Below, piece by piece: positions 4,994-5,156 of a stretch of 5,156 bases of DNA. How positions within the stretch are numbered: position 1 is the stretch's first letter; every line of letters begins with the position of its first letter. The stretch spans positions 1 through 5,156 of the forward strand of contig JBGCFB010000288.1 in assembly GCA_045106685.1 (NCBI GenBank). Direction: 5' to 3'. This DNA is from JAUIGE01 sp045106685. Lineage in GTDB: Bacteria > Bacteroidota > Bacteroidia > J057. A program made the position numbers and the translations under genes. The notes under the pieces are model-generated. The model saw only the letters and a program-made list of their open reading frames with translations, did not search any database and had not been told where the DNA came from.

Positions 4994-5156
4994 AAGCCTG
5001 TGCTGTTCTGCGTGTGTGGTAGGCTTTGCGACACCAGGTGTGCACGAGTTTCAGGTTGTCCACTTCATTGCCTCTGCCGCGTGGTTGGTGTGTATCGATG
5101 AGGTCGTCCTCATCGAACTGTACACCACATAACGCGCAGCTGTACTCCTGAAGGCG
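4992..5156 (-). CDS. Group II intron reverse transcriptase/maturase, C-terminal HNH region (partial)
   Basis: Only the last 54 codons are in the window; the reverse transcriptase and maturase parts lie beyond 5156. The visible segment is the zinc-binding HNH endonuclease region found at the C-terminus of many intron-encoded proteins, which cuts the bottom strand of the target for target-primed reverse transcription. Counting from the window edge: C7-x2-C10, then DTHQPRGRGN (21-30), D33-N34-L, LVH39, W41-C42 and H47 match the pattern C-x2-C ... HH ... N-L ... H-x2-C-H, with TWCRK where CH is common. The usual His-His pair is His23-Gln24, so one conserved His is replaced; a single base (CAA for CAC or CAT) would explain it. 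The stop TGA is at 4994-4992. Identification is firm because the RNA domains follow immediately; activity of the nuclease is doubtful. Confidence 0.9.
   Translation of the reverse strand, partial: RLQEYSCALCGVQFDEDDLIDTHQPRGRGNEVDNLKLVHTWCRKAYHTRRTAQA

Larger units (their letters stand above)
4919..5156 (-). mobile_element. Group II intron, 3' end (continues beyond the window)
   Basis: Reading the - strand from the window edge, the end of an intron-encoded maturase is followed directly by catalytic domain V (4993-4960), a 3-base linker (TTA) and domain VI, ending in ...CTACTCGAC. The terminal AC at 4920-4919 fits the group II 3' splice-site rule (AY). The 3' exon would begin at 4918 (AGCAGAAG). 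The intron is antisense to, and 56 bases past the stop of, the thioredoxin-like gene, so it does not interrupt that gene. Class cannot be assigned from this part; an HNH-type endonuclease domain argues against class C. Confidence 0.92.

Noticed and set aside
4932..5132. A + strand open frame of 66 codons at the right end.
   Set aside because: It lies opposite the maturase C-terminus and intron RNA domains, which explain the sequence fully.

Overview
This is a single-strand-biased accessory region, apparently bacterial, with moderate G+C. All five protein-coding or formerly coding loci between 399 and 4862 read on the + strand. Four of them begin with a recognisable export signal: a lipobox, a signal peptide or a hydrophobic anchor. 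The lipoproteins, the thioredoxin-fold protein with a signal peptide and the 24-residue 'plant-type' leucine-rich-repeat protein suggest a Gram-negative bacterium, perhaps Bacteroidota, Balneolota or a related marine lineage. That placement is inference; no marker gene is present.

Layout: 1-398 has no convincing gene and carries two inverted repeats. 399-875 is an intact small Cys-rich putative lipoprotein with a HEAAH zincin-like motif. 1045-1291 (perhaps to about 1430) is a decayed, frameshifted paralogue of it. 1496-2299 is a 267-codon membrane-anchored Cys-rich protein gene broken by one in-frame TAA at 1652-1654, with a strong Shine-Dalgarno before the original start. 2300-2551 is intergenic and holds two inverted repeats. 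2552-3400 is an intact LRR lipoprotein. 3479-4032 is a small gene of unknown function (95 aa when restored) split by a 261-bp MITE-like element at 3529-3789. The element has 23-bp perfect terminal inverted repeats and a 5-bp target duplication, and deleting element plus one duplication restores the reading frame exactly. 4266-4862 is a secreted thioredoxin-like protein with a CGPC active site. 4919-5156 is the 3' end of a group II intron on the - strand: the C-terminal HNH region of its maturase, a 34-nt domain V, and a domain VI with a bulged adenosine 7 nt from the 3' splice site.

The main theme is gene decay and mobile-element traffic. In about 5 kb there is a frameshifted paralogue, a nonsense-interrupted gene, a gene split by a non-autonomous transposon, and a group II intron antisense just downstream of a gene. 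The surviving genes share export to the envelope but show no evident common pathway or operon; gaps of 150 to 250 bases and separate starts suggest individual transcription. The best-supported new observations are the MITE and the split gene it reveals, the intron whose HNH motif has Gln at an expected His, and the HEAAH lipoprotein family with its dead copy.
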